Notes under the pieces: generated by a model
The model's input: the letters and a program-made list of their open reading frames with translations, nothing else
Told to the model about the DNA's origin: nothing
The model's database searches: none
From: Maylandia zebra
Lineage: Eukaryota > Chordata > Actinopteri > Cichliformes > Cichlidae
DNA length: 64,000 nucleotides
Assembly (NCBI RefSeq): GCF_041146795.1
Contig: NC_135168.1
Span: 38,642,370-38,706,369 of the forward strand
Direction: 5' to 3'
In this document: one piece after another, positions 38,617 to 54,705 of the stretch
Position numbering within the stretch: position 1 is the first letter of the stretch
Layout of the letters: each line of letters opens with the position of its first letter
Translations under genes and position numbers: made by a program

Positions 38617-40548
38617 TCAGTATGGCTTGTAGCTACTCTGGTGCCCTCCACGTCTTGGAGTTTTCCCATAGCTTGTATTGCCCTGGTCTGGAGGACAAGA
38701 GAAAAAGGGACTGAGTTCTTCTGTACAAAAAGGAGGACCAAGAAAATAAAGTTTCTCTCATTCTGTTTCTTTTCCCTGGGGCCACTTATCGCTTACTGTA
38801 ATCGTAGCCACCCCCATAGCCGTAATAACCAGCAGAGTAGTCATAGCCACCATAGCCACCATATCCGTAGCCTTGCTGTCCATAACCATAGCCCTGGTTG
38901 TATCCCTGGTTCCAGTAGTTGTTGTAGCCTTGATTCCAGTTCTGGCCCTGGCCTAGAAATAACAAGTAGAAAGCTTTTGTCACAAGTCTCCAGAAACAAA
39001 TTTAGGCCATGATTGAAATCAAGAGTCTTCTGAAGTGCACACAGATTTCGTGCTTACCTCCACGTCCTCGCCCACGTCCACCGTATCCACGGGCACCGTA
39101 CTGCTGCTGCAGGTAGACCTCTTTGGGCTGCGCGATTTTAATTTCACACTACAATGTCACACAAAGAGCATCGTGTTAAACGTTTGCAAAGACTTATAAA
39201 TCTGGCTAACTAAATTTCAGCCGGCAAGCTTGCTGTGCCATTACCTTGCTACCACCGACATTGTGGTACTTCTTCTCCATGACTTTCTTCACCGAAGCCT
39301 CTTCTTTGTACGTGATGAATACGAATCCCCTCCTCTTCTCTGTCTTTGGGTCCTGCGGAAGCTCTATGGTGTCAATCTACAAACAAAGAAATCAGAGTTT
39401 TGTAGCAGCCACCTCCAATATACCCACTTAATTCCATTAGATGCTGACAGGTGCTTCTAATGTACCTCTCCAAAGGTCCCAAAGTACTCCTCAATGACCT
39501 CCTTTGAAGTATCAGGGTTGAGTCCGCCCACAAAGATTTTCTTTACTGGATCCTTCTTCATGGCCATGGCTTTCTTGGGGTCAATCTGTCTCCCATCTAG
39601 CCTGTGCTCCTTCTGTTCAAGAACCTATTAGACAAAGAAAAAACAAACACATGTAAAATTGCCCACATTGTGAAAATATGCCTCACGTGTCCACATAATT
39701 ACATAACTTACCTTTTCTACGCTGGCTGCGTCTTTAAACAGAATGAAACCAAAGCCTCTTGACCGGCCTGTCTGCTGGTCCATTTTGATGGTGCAGTCTG
39801 TCACTTCGCCAAATTTAGAGAAGTAGTCTTTAAGATCCTTCTTGCTTGTGTCCCAGCTGAGACCGCCAACAAACATTTTCCTGAGCACAGGAGAAGGGAC
39901 ACTGTTAGCAGCAGCAGCAGCAGCTGCAGGCACCCCCCCACTAACAAGCTTCACACAGTAGTGGTAGTGGGTAGAACCAGGGGTGTAGATATACAGGCTG
40001 TCCCAAAACATCTGGTGACCCAGTAATGTAGGGGGGTAGGTAGGTAGCACTTGCTTTAGCTTTTAGCCGTTAGCCATCTTTCAAGGCCGGTTTAATAAAG
40101 TGAGAAATCCCCATGGTAGAGGCACAGCACCCACCCCGTATCTGCTGCTTTTCTAAGCAACTATATATTAGATTTAATCTTTACAGTGGCGCCCATCCCC
40201 CCCTCTCCGCGCTGCACATGGCGCCAACAAAAGGCCGGTTGAACAAAGAGCCGTGGCAAACCGCTAGCGCTAATTAGGGACGCCTGCTTCCTTCACAGAT
40301 TCACAGCAGGCCTCTTAAACTCACCCGGCATCCTCCTCGCCCTTGCTGGCGTCGATCTGGCCTCCTTCCGTGCCGCCGTTTTGCGAATTGTCGTCGTCCT
40401 CGGGCCCTGCGTCCTCTCCGCAGTCATTCGCGGCGGCGCCGTCGTCGTCGTCGTTCCCCTCCTCAGTGAGGCCGGCTCCGTTAAAATCATCGTCGACTTC
40501 GTGGCCGTTTTCCGATGTTTCCATGTACTGTTGCTCTGACTCAGACAT
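38617..40548 (-). CDS. hnrnpab: Heterogeneous nuclear ribonucleoprotein A/B
   Basis: RNA-binding protein of the hnRNP A/B-D group acting in mRNA processing, transport and stability. Seven minus-strand exons join in phase: 40548-40325, 39880-39712, 39624-39466, 39376-39245, 39148-39058, 38952-38797, 38687-38617, giving 333 residues (human 332). There is an acidic Asp/Glu/Gly-rich N-terminus of about 75 residues. RRM1 has MFVGGLSW and [12 protein letters not shown]2 has [11 protein letters not shown] and RRGFVFITY. An RGG/GYG-rich region and a Tyr/Gly/Asn low-complexity tail end in [15 protein letters not shown] between the RRMs and [12 protein letters not shown] after RRM2 fit AB rather than D. 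Reading through the exon 6 donor would give a short alternative tail ending SKR and a stop. Gene order with phykpl matches human 5q35; fish have two co-orthologues, and I cannot tell which this is. Confidence 0.96.
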
Positions 40549-41110
40549 TTTGCACAATTATACCTAAGTCCCCCAACACAAACAAGATAGAGTAAGGAAT
40601 TAGTGATACAGTTGTGGGGGTTATATAATGTGTCATGCCGTGCATGCCTCGCCATTTCCATGGTGCCAATACGTGCTTTTCCCACCATTTTGGCCGGCGC
40701 GATCGCGTTCCCTGCATTCAGAGAGCCCCGCTTATTACCGAGTGCCGGGAAATGGCCACAGAGTTACGTTCACTTACACATCACAGTAACCAAACTGCAT
40801 CTTTAGCGCATTACTGCCAAGGGCAAATATTAGAAAAGTTGTACACATATGTATCGCGCTGATAAACCGAGCCGGGACTATGCAACTCAAATTCGCAGTT
40901 ACGTAATGCCGAGGCCGATACGGCCGCAATATCAGTCTACAGTTTTAATAACTACAAAAATTACCTGCACGTACCCCAAAAAACAACTGTTTAAAAAATA
41001 GATTACAAGAATCGCATTACTTACGTGACAATATAATGAGAAAAAAACTAATCAGGCTAATGAAATACAGAAACGTACTTACTAATCACACAACCGGAGA
41101 GCTCTCTTCA
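40549..41110 (-). promoter_or_regulatory. hnrnpab 5' UTR and promoter region
   Basis: Minus-strand upstream sequence with a GCGATCGCGCCGGCC CpG-rich core and a CAAAATGG (YY1-like) motif at about 40685. An acceptor-like GGGACTTAG 12 bases before the ATG region and GTAAGT donors near 41027 and 41079 suggest a possible 5' UTR intron. Not decisive. Confidence 0.35.
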
Positions 41111-41639
41111 AGATGGATTCTCCCACACGACGGCAACTCGTGGTTGGTTTTCTAGAACCAGCAGGAGAAAAAAACGACCTTTTTGCGCAGAAGCCCTCTG
41201 ATTGGAAAATCTCTGCTGCCATTCACGGCACCGACCAATGGCATGTAAGACAGTTTTTTTCTGTTTTTCTACAAAAGATGTTCACGCCTCGAGAACTCAG
41301 GAAGGAACTCAGAGTACTTTCAGAATGGTGTGTTCACTGCTCGGTAATTTCAGCTCCACTCAAGGAACTTGGTCTGAAAATTACCAGTGAAGTTTTCATT
41401 ATTAATAAAAAAAAAAAATCATAAAGTGACGTCATCAAGTTATATCCATATTCATAGAGTGCGAGATATAGGTAAAACAGCTCAGATAAAGTAACAAAAC
41501 ACACTGGCACAGTAATCCATTAATAATCTATTTTTTCCTTATTGATTATTTAAATAGGGAAGTAGCCCTGAACCTTCACTCAGTTTAATTCTTTTGCTCT
41601 CACCTGTGAAGACTTGTGAAGGAGGCTTAGAAAACACAA
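41111..41639. other. Non-coding, nothing recognised
   Basis: The plus-strand ORF beginning at 41113 ends in a poly-A-coded Lys run and shows no family motifs. Confidence 0.4.
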
Positions 41640-42080
41640 TAGGGCCCAAACTACAAAATCCAAACCACTGACCAGCGGTAAAAAATTAGAAGGTCAAACT
41701 GAAGTTAAAAGAAAAGTAAAAAGATGAACCACTGCTGTTCTTAAACAGTTTGATGATGAGAGAAGGATTAACCTCCACCGGAGTGATAGAAAGCCCAATA
41801 TACGGAGAAAGAAGGGATCTGCTTATCTGTGAAGCACAGTGGCGGTTGTGGCATGAGAGGTTTTGGCCATCACCAGATCTTTACCCAGCTGAACATTTCA
41901 ACTCATGAAGAAAAGACTGAAAGGACAAACCCTGAAAAAGGTGCTGAAAAAGAACCCTGGAGAGACATAACTAATGAAGAGACTACTAATGAACTAATGA
42001 AGAAATAAGAAATATGATGAAGTCTATGGGTCATAGAATTGATGTAGTTATATATATTCTATGTTTTAAAAAAAACACAT
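41640..42080 (+). mobile_element. Tc1-like DNA transposon remnant
   Basis: Plus-strand translation pieces include CEAQWRLWHE-like sequence and SPDLYPAEHFNS, a decayed form of the SPDLNPxEHxW catalytic block. Several frame breaks. Flanking inverted repeats not found. Confidence 0.6.
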
Positions 42081-42659
42081 TTAGATGCCAGTAACGGCAA
42101 TAAAAAAAAAAGAAACTGATCTCTCTTCTCAAATTCATCTTTTGGTTTCACACTCAAATGTCTTCAGTGCACAGTAAAAGCTAATTGATTGGCTTGAGGT
42201 TGTAATACACACAATTGTATATGTATAATCAGATACAAAAGCATTGAAGTGTGTTGACAGAACTCATAATTTTCTGTCATTCTTTTTCTAAATCCTTTTA
42301 CCAGAAATATGTGTGTGATAAAAGGATATACACTTGGGTTATAATGCTTCAGTCCATTTATTTAAGAAAAAAATATATCCTGAGCTAGTCATAAGCACTT
42401 GTGTTTACAGTATAAGCAGCTTTCTGTATACCTGGTGAGTTAGGAACAAACAGAGTCACACACTGCAGAACAAAATGTTCACAGCTGGGTAACTGCAATC
42501 ATCCGTTTCCAACAATCTTAGCATATAAATGTAGGAAATGGTATTGGAAGTACCCTCTTACTGAATAAGCAGACCCAAATGCACAAATAAGTTATTATTT
42601 TCACTAATAGTGAATCAATCTGAGTGGAGCAACAGCAACAGAACTGACTCAAAATCAAA

Positions 42660-42888
42660 TATTGCTTGACTGTGTTTATTGTGTTATGGTGTGTTGATAC
42701 CTGTGCATTCCTGTATTATCCTTTTGTGTTGCACATTTCGATGTTTTTTTCTTCGCTACCTAGCCTGACCTGTCTCCCCAATGTGATGTTTGTATTGTAT
42801 GTACGGTCGGCAAGGTCTGTCATCTCGGTTGTGAGCAAAAGACCTGCAACTGACAAATAAAGGTTATCTCATCTCATCATCATCAAAA
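42660..42888 (+). mobile_element. LINE 3' UTR tail
   Basis: Ends AAATAAAGGTTATCTCATCTCATC: a polyadenylation-like motif followed by short tandem ATCTC-type repeats, characteristic of CR1/L2/Rex LINE termini. The upstream part is T-rich and non-coding. Confidence 0.5.
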
Positions 42889-43694
42889 TCAAATAAAGTT
42901 ATTGAGTGTTTTGTCAACAAGTAACATTCTGATCTCAGCTGGGTTCATACAGTCGACCCAGGTTATCGGATGGATTCAGTGCAACCATGTTCACTACTTC
43001 AAAATGCACTCTTTTTAAACAGCGTCATTTGCAGACCCTATAAAATTGTTTGTCCTGTTATTTGGTGCTGCCAAATATTTACTCTGCTGTCTACTGCCTT
43101 GTCGACCAGCAGTGTTACCTGCTGGGTTGGAGATGGAGTGGCTCTTCGACATTAAACAGTCACCAATAGTATTATTGCCAATAATACTGAATACTTTCTT
43201 TCCCCCTTCCAAGTCAGATGGTGCACTGTTTTGTACGGAGGATAAAAGAAATATTTAACATGGCCACTTTTACCTAAAAGTAACTTTCATATCCTTCCAA
43301 CAAAGTTAAGTTCACTCACAATGAGACTTCTTTAAATATCTCAAGGTAAAAAATGACATAAGATCACACACGAGTGACTTTGAAAGTGCAGCACCAGACA
43401 CACGTATTTTCCCAGCTAGGGCTAAAACCACTGCAACTCAATGGGAAGTAGACCTAGGTTAACAATTATCAGAGGATATATGGGACATAAGTTTGAAAAA
43501 TATACTTTGTCACAACACTGTATGTTCAATTAGTGCCAAACCTGCTGTAAAATAGTTTAAGGAGCTGCCCAAATCAAATTATTCAAAGATTAAATTACAG
43601 AGAATATTTCCAGACCTTTCATCCCAGCGTGATAAAGTTAGGTTCATAAGTAATCGCCACCATAGATTTAAAAACACAGACACACAAGATTCAA
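42889..43694. other. Intergenic, nothing recognised
   Basis: AT-rich sequence left of the nme5 3' end without convincing features. Confidence 0.4.
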
Positions 43695-44286
43695 ATTACA
43701 GTCCAACTTTATTTCAGGGAGTTAGGCAAAAGTGTTGCATGACCCTTCAGGAATGACAGCCAATTGTACACACAGTCCCCCATTTTCAGAGGCTCAAAGG
43801 TAAATGGACAAACTAACACAACTTTACATTGAATTGTTCTTAATGCTTAGAAAGTGCTTTGAGAGTTCAAACCTTACTACAAGCAGTAAGAAAGTGCTTT
43901 CTTTCTTTTATGAAAGCTTAATTCAACCAAACATTTTTGTTTGCCTTTAATGAGAAAATAACCTACTCTACCTCCTGAGCCACAGCCATTTTTGATGCAT
44001 TTAGTTAAAGGTTAAGAAGTTGTGTCTATATTTAAGTGATAAGAAGACTTTTAACTTTCATCCATCCATCCATTTTTCTAACCCAAATTCTGGGGCTTAG
44101 GTAAGAGGTGAAGTACAACCTAGTCAGATCACCAGTCTATTGCTGATTTATGCCAGAAAGCAAACAGATGCTTACGACTGAAAATATGATTTATTTCATT
44201 ATAGCGTTGAACAGATTCATTTCTCAGTCAAAAAGAAAGACATTAAACTCTGTGCTCGTTGCTCCTTTTTCCCCACTGTTTGCCTC
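43695..44286 (-). other. 3' UTR of nme5
   Basis: From the stop at 44289-44287 to just past the minus-strand AATAAA at 43713-43708. Confidence 0.5.
43708..43713 (-). terminator. Polyadenylation signal, nme5
   Basis: AATAAAG on the minus strand, 575 bases after the stop codon. Confidence 0.5.
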
Positions 44287-46636
44287 TCATTGCTCCTCTT
44301 CCACAACGACTGCTTCACATATTTGAGGTTGGTCTGGGTTGTTTTGGATGAGCCAGTCTGCAAGCCAAATCTATCAGGAGCAAACATACAATCCCCATGT
44401 TCACAAAGCTCTAAACAGCTGGCTAATGACTGAACACGTATAGCTTCTAATACTTACAATGGGGTTGAGTGGCTTGTTCATGCAGAGCTCAGTGAGCCCG
44501 CGTAGCAGAACTGGGTTTATATACCTGCTCAGGTATTCTTCATTTTCTTCTCTTGAGGGTAAGGGTTCAATTATAGCTGCATAAAAAACACACAGGTCAA
44601 AGAATGAAAAGCATTCAAAACACTTGCATATGCACAAGATCTCTATGTATAGAAGATTATGTGTGGGTGTGCAAATTACTTACAGTTTGGGAACATGAAT
44701 TTGATCTCCCTTACAGCTGCTTGAAATGAATCGCTTCCATGAAGGGCATTTTGTAGCTCAGAAGTGCCATATTTTGCTCTAAGGCTGAAGAAAAGTACAG
44801 CATTCTTTATTTGTACATCTGCGTATGAGTTTTAACAGAGCTGACCTTTAACCCATACCTTTGATAAAAGTAATATACCAAGCCTTGATGATGGGTCAGT
44901 CAAAGGACACGGTGAACTAAAATTCTGAGGCTGAGATCCAGAATTACAATCAAACACTGTAAGTTATATACAAGTCAAATTTATATTAAAAAAATGCCAT
45001 GTAAATAATACACATTATTACTGTTATTCATTTGTCTGAGTCCAAGGATGGGGCAGGTTTGCAGAGAAATATTCAAGTGCTTTTACACCAAAGTGTGAGG
45101 ATGCTGCACAGTATACTGTATATTGTGTAATAATGTCAGTCTTTGATTTTCTTCTATTCTATTCAAAATCTAATTACACCCCACTTTTCATTATCCCAAG
45201 CAATGACACTGACCACTCTGGATGGGTTTCTCTGGCCTTGGCACTGTTGACAGGTCCTATGATGGACTTCCAGTGGGCGATAGCATTGTCGCATGCTAGC
45301 ATCAAGGCAACGATGGGGCCAGAGCTCATGAAGGCCGTCAAGCTGGGGAAGAAATGCTTTCCATACTCCTCTGCGTAGAAATCACTGCATTGCTCTGGAC
45401 TTAGCAGCAGCTTCCGCTTCTAATGCAGGGATTAAATATTGGATATGACAGAGAAAGCACATATGGTGGTGAACACAGTCATGATTTATCTCTAACCACA
45501 TCAGATACAGTAGATCAGTTTAATTTCAGTAGGCTGGTATTCTGAGGCTATTTGCTATTTGCATATGCACACTTCAATTGCTTTTACCATGTGCAAAAAT
45601 AGTTTGTCCTGTCATATTTAATCAGCCAATCACGTCACAGCAGCTCAATGCATTTAGGCATGTATGCATAGTCATAGATCTTCTGAAGTATAAACTGAGC
45701 ATCATAATTTGGCATAAACAACACGAAAGCATGGATCCATCCTGCTTTGTATCTATGGTTCAGGATGGTGGTGGTGGTGTAATAGTGTGGGGTACATTTT
45801 CTTGGCACACTTCAGGTACCAGATGTACGATCGATTTATGACACAGTATACCCATCTTCTGATGGCTGCTTCCAGCAAGACAACGCGCCATGTCACAAAG
45901 CTAAAATCATCTCAAACTGGAATGTTTCCGACAACCATGCTATGAAACATTCAGGTGGTTCTGAGGGAAAAGGGGATCCAGGTTTACTAGAAATAAAGTG
46001 CCCAGTGATTGTATTATCAACTATTGTTTGTTATTATTGTTGTTAAGTTATTGTCTTCGTCCCATCACCCCCAGCCAGTTGCATCAGATGTCTACCCCTG
46101 CCTGAGTCTGATTCTGCTACAGGCTTCTTCCTGTAAAAGGTAGTTTTCCCTCCCACTGTTGCCAAATGCTTGCTCAAAGAAGGACGTTTGATTGTAGGGT
46201 CTTTACCATAGAGAATAAAACACCTTGAGGTTACTGCTGTTGAGATTTGACGCTGTATAAAATAGAATTGCATTGGATATTAATGCCCTTTATTGGAAAA
46301 CCTTTGCGCTACTGATATCTGCAAAGGAAGAAAATCTATTACTTTTAAAAGGGGCATTTATATGAACGAAGATATCACACTTCTTATAATAGAAAATAGA
46401 TAAATTATTTCCTCAAAAATCCTCAGCTGGATAGCCTCGTCCCTGACACAACAAAGTGCACCCCACAGTTCTCATCTTGTAATTTACCAACGTAAGAAAC
46501 TTTAACATACCTGCAGGATGGTGAAGCCCGACTTGAGGATAATATTCTCTATCTCCGCAGCTTTGTCGATGGCATCTGGTTTAATAATGGCCAGTGTTCT
46601 TTCCACATAAATACGAAGAGGTGAACTTTCATCCAT
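44287..46636 (-). CDS. nme5: NME/NM23 family member 5 (axonemal NDPK-like)
   Basis: Testis- and cilium-associated nucleoside-diphosphate-kinase-like protein, known from radial spokes and needed for ciliary motility. Five minus-strand exons join in phase: 46636-46511, 45419-45214, 44784-44684, 44576-44458, 44370-44287, giving 211 residues (human 212). The NDPK domain has ERTLAIIKPDAIDK, SPEQCSDFYAEEYG, FMSSGPIVALML, KARETHPE, LRAKYG and NALHGSDS. The NALHGSDS box retains the His normally phosphorylated. A C-terminal DPY-30-like segment follows (YLSRYINPVLLRGLTELC, then WLADWLIQNNP). The start ATG follows an in-frame GAG within a normal context. Intron 1 contains a Tc1 fossil and an interspersed repeat. 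An RFX half-site lies about 200 bases upstream. Confidence 0.96.
45640..45985 (+). mobile_element. Tc1-like DNA transposon remnant in nme5 intron 1
   Basis: Plus-strand (antisense to nme5) Tc1 transposase pieces: WIHPALYLWF, VWGTFSWHTSG, then CFQQDNAPCHKAKIIS, the classic FQQDNAPCHxAK block with its catalytic Asp. Frames shift between pieces, and the C-terminal DPN block and the ends are missing. Confidence 0.8.
46040..46275 (+). repeat. Teleost interspersed repeat, copy A
   Basis: CTTCTTCCTGTAAAAGGTAG, a CCCACTGTTGCCAAATGCTTG-like segment and the end AAAACACCTTGAGGTTACTG match, in reverse orientation, the repeat at 58405-58990 (CGCCTCAAGGCGC, GCAAGCACTTGGGCGACAGT, AACAGGAAGAAACCTCCAGC). It lies inside nme5 intron 1 next to the Tc1 fossil. 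Confidence 0.7.
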
Positions 46637-47679
46637 CTCCTCTCGCTCGCTAACATCAAATCAGACAGACGCTTGTAACGTTTATCTTTATGATATTAAT
46701 TTACTTAATATTAATAACAGCTGGCAATGAAGAGTTTGAGTAGCCTCATTATAAAAATGTTTTTTTTTTTAAAGCGAAACTGCGATTACTCGTTCAATTA
46801 AACCACTGACCCACCTTCTGGATGTGTATGTCTGTTGCTAGGATGCACGTGTACGGCACCGCATGCAGGACAATTCTTACGATGTAAAAACTCGCGAATT
46901 CAAAGGTTCAATAAATATTTGTCCCCCTTCGTCAAAAAAGTATCAGCTTCTCTTAAATCTGTTTAGTTACATAAAATCTTGCCAAATATCTCAGAGTATA
47001 GTAAGAATCACAATAAACATGATGTGGGAGATTATGTTATAGCTCAGTGAAGAAACCTTTTCGTGGATAGCTGTACTTGTATGCCCCCTTTTTGCGTGGC
47101 AATAACTATTAACAGTGTTATTCCAGCAGCAGATCTGATAATCAGACTTTTTTCGTGACTCGAAGATTTTGCAAACCAAAGTAATTTAAATACGGAGGAC
47201 TGTCACATTGGGGTACACAGTATAAGGGGGCACCTTACCACCCTGGTTTAACTACCAGGATGACAGTGAAAATACTTTAAAGCAACACTTAAATATTACT
47301 AAAGTAGACATTAATGCTTTTCAAAGGGCATTTAATTGACTATTTGAGGACTTTACTGCACATATTTAAAGTTGAGCCTCTTTGTATACAGATCACATCA
47401 AACCTTCATACTCTGTAGCATTGCTGCTCTGTGACCTGCTTCTCTCTCTTGACTCAGGGAGTAGGAACAGTAGACCTGACCCTTCATATATTTGAAATCT
47501 TATTCGTAAAACAGATACAGAGATAAGAGGCTTTTATCATTCAGGGAGCATCTGTAACATGATCTGAAAAGTAACCATTAACTAAAGATATTGAGTAAAA
47601 GGTACAAGATCTGAGATCCACAAACTTGCACTTAAATATTATACTAGATCTAATTTTTCCTTCTTAAATCAGACTTAAT
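46637..47679. other. nme5 promoter side and intergenic spacer
   Basis: Upstream of nme5 lies a T-run at about 46758, then AT-rich unique sequence. Apart from the X-box-like site nothing was recognised. Confidence 0.4.
46834..46846. promoter_or_regulatory. X-box-like RFX half-site upstream of nme5
   Basis: GTTGCTAGGATGC, with a perfect GTTGCTAGG half and a poor second half, about 200 bases upstream of the nme5 ATG. RFX factors drive ciliary genes, so the position is suggestive. Confidence 0.4.
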
Positions 47680-48108
47680 ACTATTAACTTTTCAAGGGAT
47701 TGCACAGGTCAGCACCCTTGTACCTTTTTGATCTTTTCAACTGGTAAATTCCTTCAAGATCATTGAGGTCTGGGGACCAAATGCTCCTAGCTGTCCATAT
47801 GTCCAGATTAAAGCACAGAGGAGATTGGTCTTTGCTGTGATTGCTCCTGAAATGTGCAACAAACTCCCTCTTCACATCAGGACCTCCCCAACATTAGACA
47901 CTTTCATAACCAGTTTAAAAACCCACTTTTATTCGTTGGCTTTTAAACCAGAATGAATTCCATTTTGTTTTATTTCTTACTCAAATTTTCTCATTTTATG
48001 CTTCTTTTCTTAAATTTTGTCAATTTCATCTCCTTTGATCATCTTAAATGTCTTTGATCAACAGTTGTTTTAAATGTGCTATATGAATAAATTTTACATT
48101 AACCAACT
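47680..48108 (+). mobile_element. L2/CR1-like LINE 3' end
   Basis: Plus-strand decayed coding sequence (GDWSLL, LLKCATNSLFTSGPPQH, then KPTFIRWL, resembling the usual WNSLP..IR...FK..LKTHLF ending of L2-like ORF2), followed by a T-rich 3' UTR ending in AAATGTGCTATATGAATAAATTT. 5'-truncated, with several frame breaks. Confidence 0.6.
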
Positions 48109-48176
48109 TATATGAGAACCACCAATATTATACAATGTTCAGAGCAAGACGGGACACATTCTTTCCAAACAGTCTT

Positions 48177-48182
48177 TTATTT
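48177..48182 (-). terminator. Polyadenylation signal, rack1
   Basis: AATAAA on the minus strand only 24 bases after the stop codon, giving a very short 3' UTR, as is usual for RACK1. Confidence 0.75.
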
Positions 48183-48205
48183 AAAGTTGCTTCAATGAGG
48201 ATTTC

Positions 48206-53541
<5,336 letters not shown>

Positions 53542-53885
53542 GGCAGCACGGTGGCACGGTGGTTAGCACTGTTGCCTCACAGCAAGAAGGTCCTGAGTTC
53601 AATTCTACCATCAGGCCGGGGTCTTTCTGTGTGGAGTTTGCATGTTCTCCCTGTGTTTGTGTGGGTTCTCCCTGGGTACTCCGGCTTCCTTCCAAAGACA
53701 TGCACTTTGTGGGGATAGGTTAATTGAACAATCTAAATTGCCCATAGGTGTGAATGTGACTGGTTGTCTGTCTCTGTGTGTTAGTCCTGCGACCTGTCCA
53801 GGGTCGCCTCTTGCCCTATGACAGCTGGGATAGGATCCAGCGCCCCCTGCGACCCTGAAAAGGATAAGTGGAAGCAAATGGACAG
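53542..53885 (+). mobile_element. tRNA-derived SINE of the DANA/Mermaid type
   Basis: The head GGCAGCACGGTGGCACGGTG with GGTTAGCACTGTTGCCTCAC holds the A-box-like start, and GAGTTCAATTC is the B-box-like motif. Then come the conserved GTGTGGAGTTTGCATGTTCT, CCAAAGACATGCA and AATTGCCCATAGGTGTGAAT blocks and the tail GACAGCTGGGATAGGATCCA with CGACCCTGAAAAGGATAAG. It is nearly full length with a small internal deletion near 53800. No target-site duplication could be fixed. Confidence 0.85.
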
Positions 53886-54394
53886 TGATGGCCTTCTGTC
53901 TTGCGTACACCTAACATTCGATCACTCATATAACTGCTGAAACACAAACAAAAACTATCCCACCTCATAAAGTTAATTACTGTTTAAGGTTCATTTGGTT
54001 AACAAACTGAAAATCTTTGGTTGTGTCTCTCTCATTTTTTGTCTTGGCTCTTTAGCCAATGAATTGCAATATCTGTTGACTATGACTTTTGTAATGCCTC
54101 AAAAGTAAATCCACAGGTCTTAGTCTTTAAACAAGACTAAGACCTGTGACAACGTAAAAAATGTTTGCACAGATCTTAGACTCCCTTTTAGTATTTCTAT
54201 TCTGTCCCATTTATTTTTTAGACTTTCTAGCTTTTGGCTTTTGGTAAAATCTAATGCAAATATCAATGGGTCCAAAACAATGAATCCTACTGATTTTCAC
54301 ATCCTCAAAGTCCTTCTGCATAGGCACGTGACCAAATACATGAAAAACAAAGTTGTGTTTTGTGTGTACTAATAAACATGAGCCATTTTGAAAT

Positions 54395-54401
<7 letters not shown>
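53886..54401. other. Non-coding spacer
   Basis: Contains a local near-palindrome of GACCTGTG/CACAGGTC around 54111-54149. No gene seen. Confidence 0.4.
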
Positions 54402-54475
<74 letters not shown>

Positions 54476-54626
54476 CATACATACATACATACATACATAC
54501 ATACATACATACATACATACATACATACATACATACATACATACATACATACATACATACATACATACATACATACATACATACATACATACATACATAC
54601 ATACATACATACATACATACATACAT

Positions 54627-54665
<39 letters not shown>

Positions 54666-54668
54666 CAC
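54402..54668. repeat. Compound microsatellite (TA)n-(CATA)n-(CA)n
   Basis: About 34 TA units, then about 43 CATA units, then about 12 CA units, 267 bases in all. The periodic Cys-Met-Tyr-Val and Ile-His-Thr-Tyr translations come from this array and are not genes. Confidence 0.98.
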
Positions 54669-54705
54669 CATAGGTCCCTCATCCTATTCATGTAGCCCCC
54701 CCCCC

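Noticed and set aside
40293-40688. Thr/Arg-rich minus-strand ORF overlapping hnrnpab exon 1
   Set aside because: It is the alternative frame of the acidic-coding exon 1, extended into the 5' UTR.
53542-53620. tRNA gene
   Set aside because: The A/B-box-like sequence belongs to the head of a tRNA-derived SINE; no cloverleaf with a functional anticodon stem was evident.
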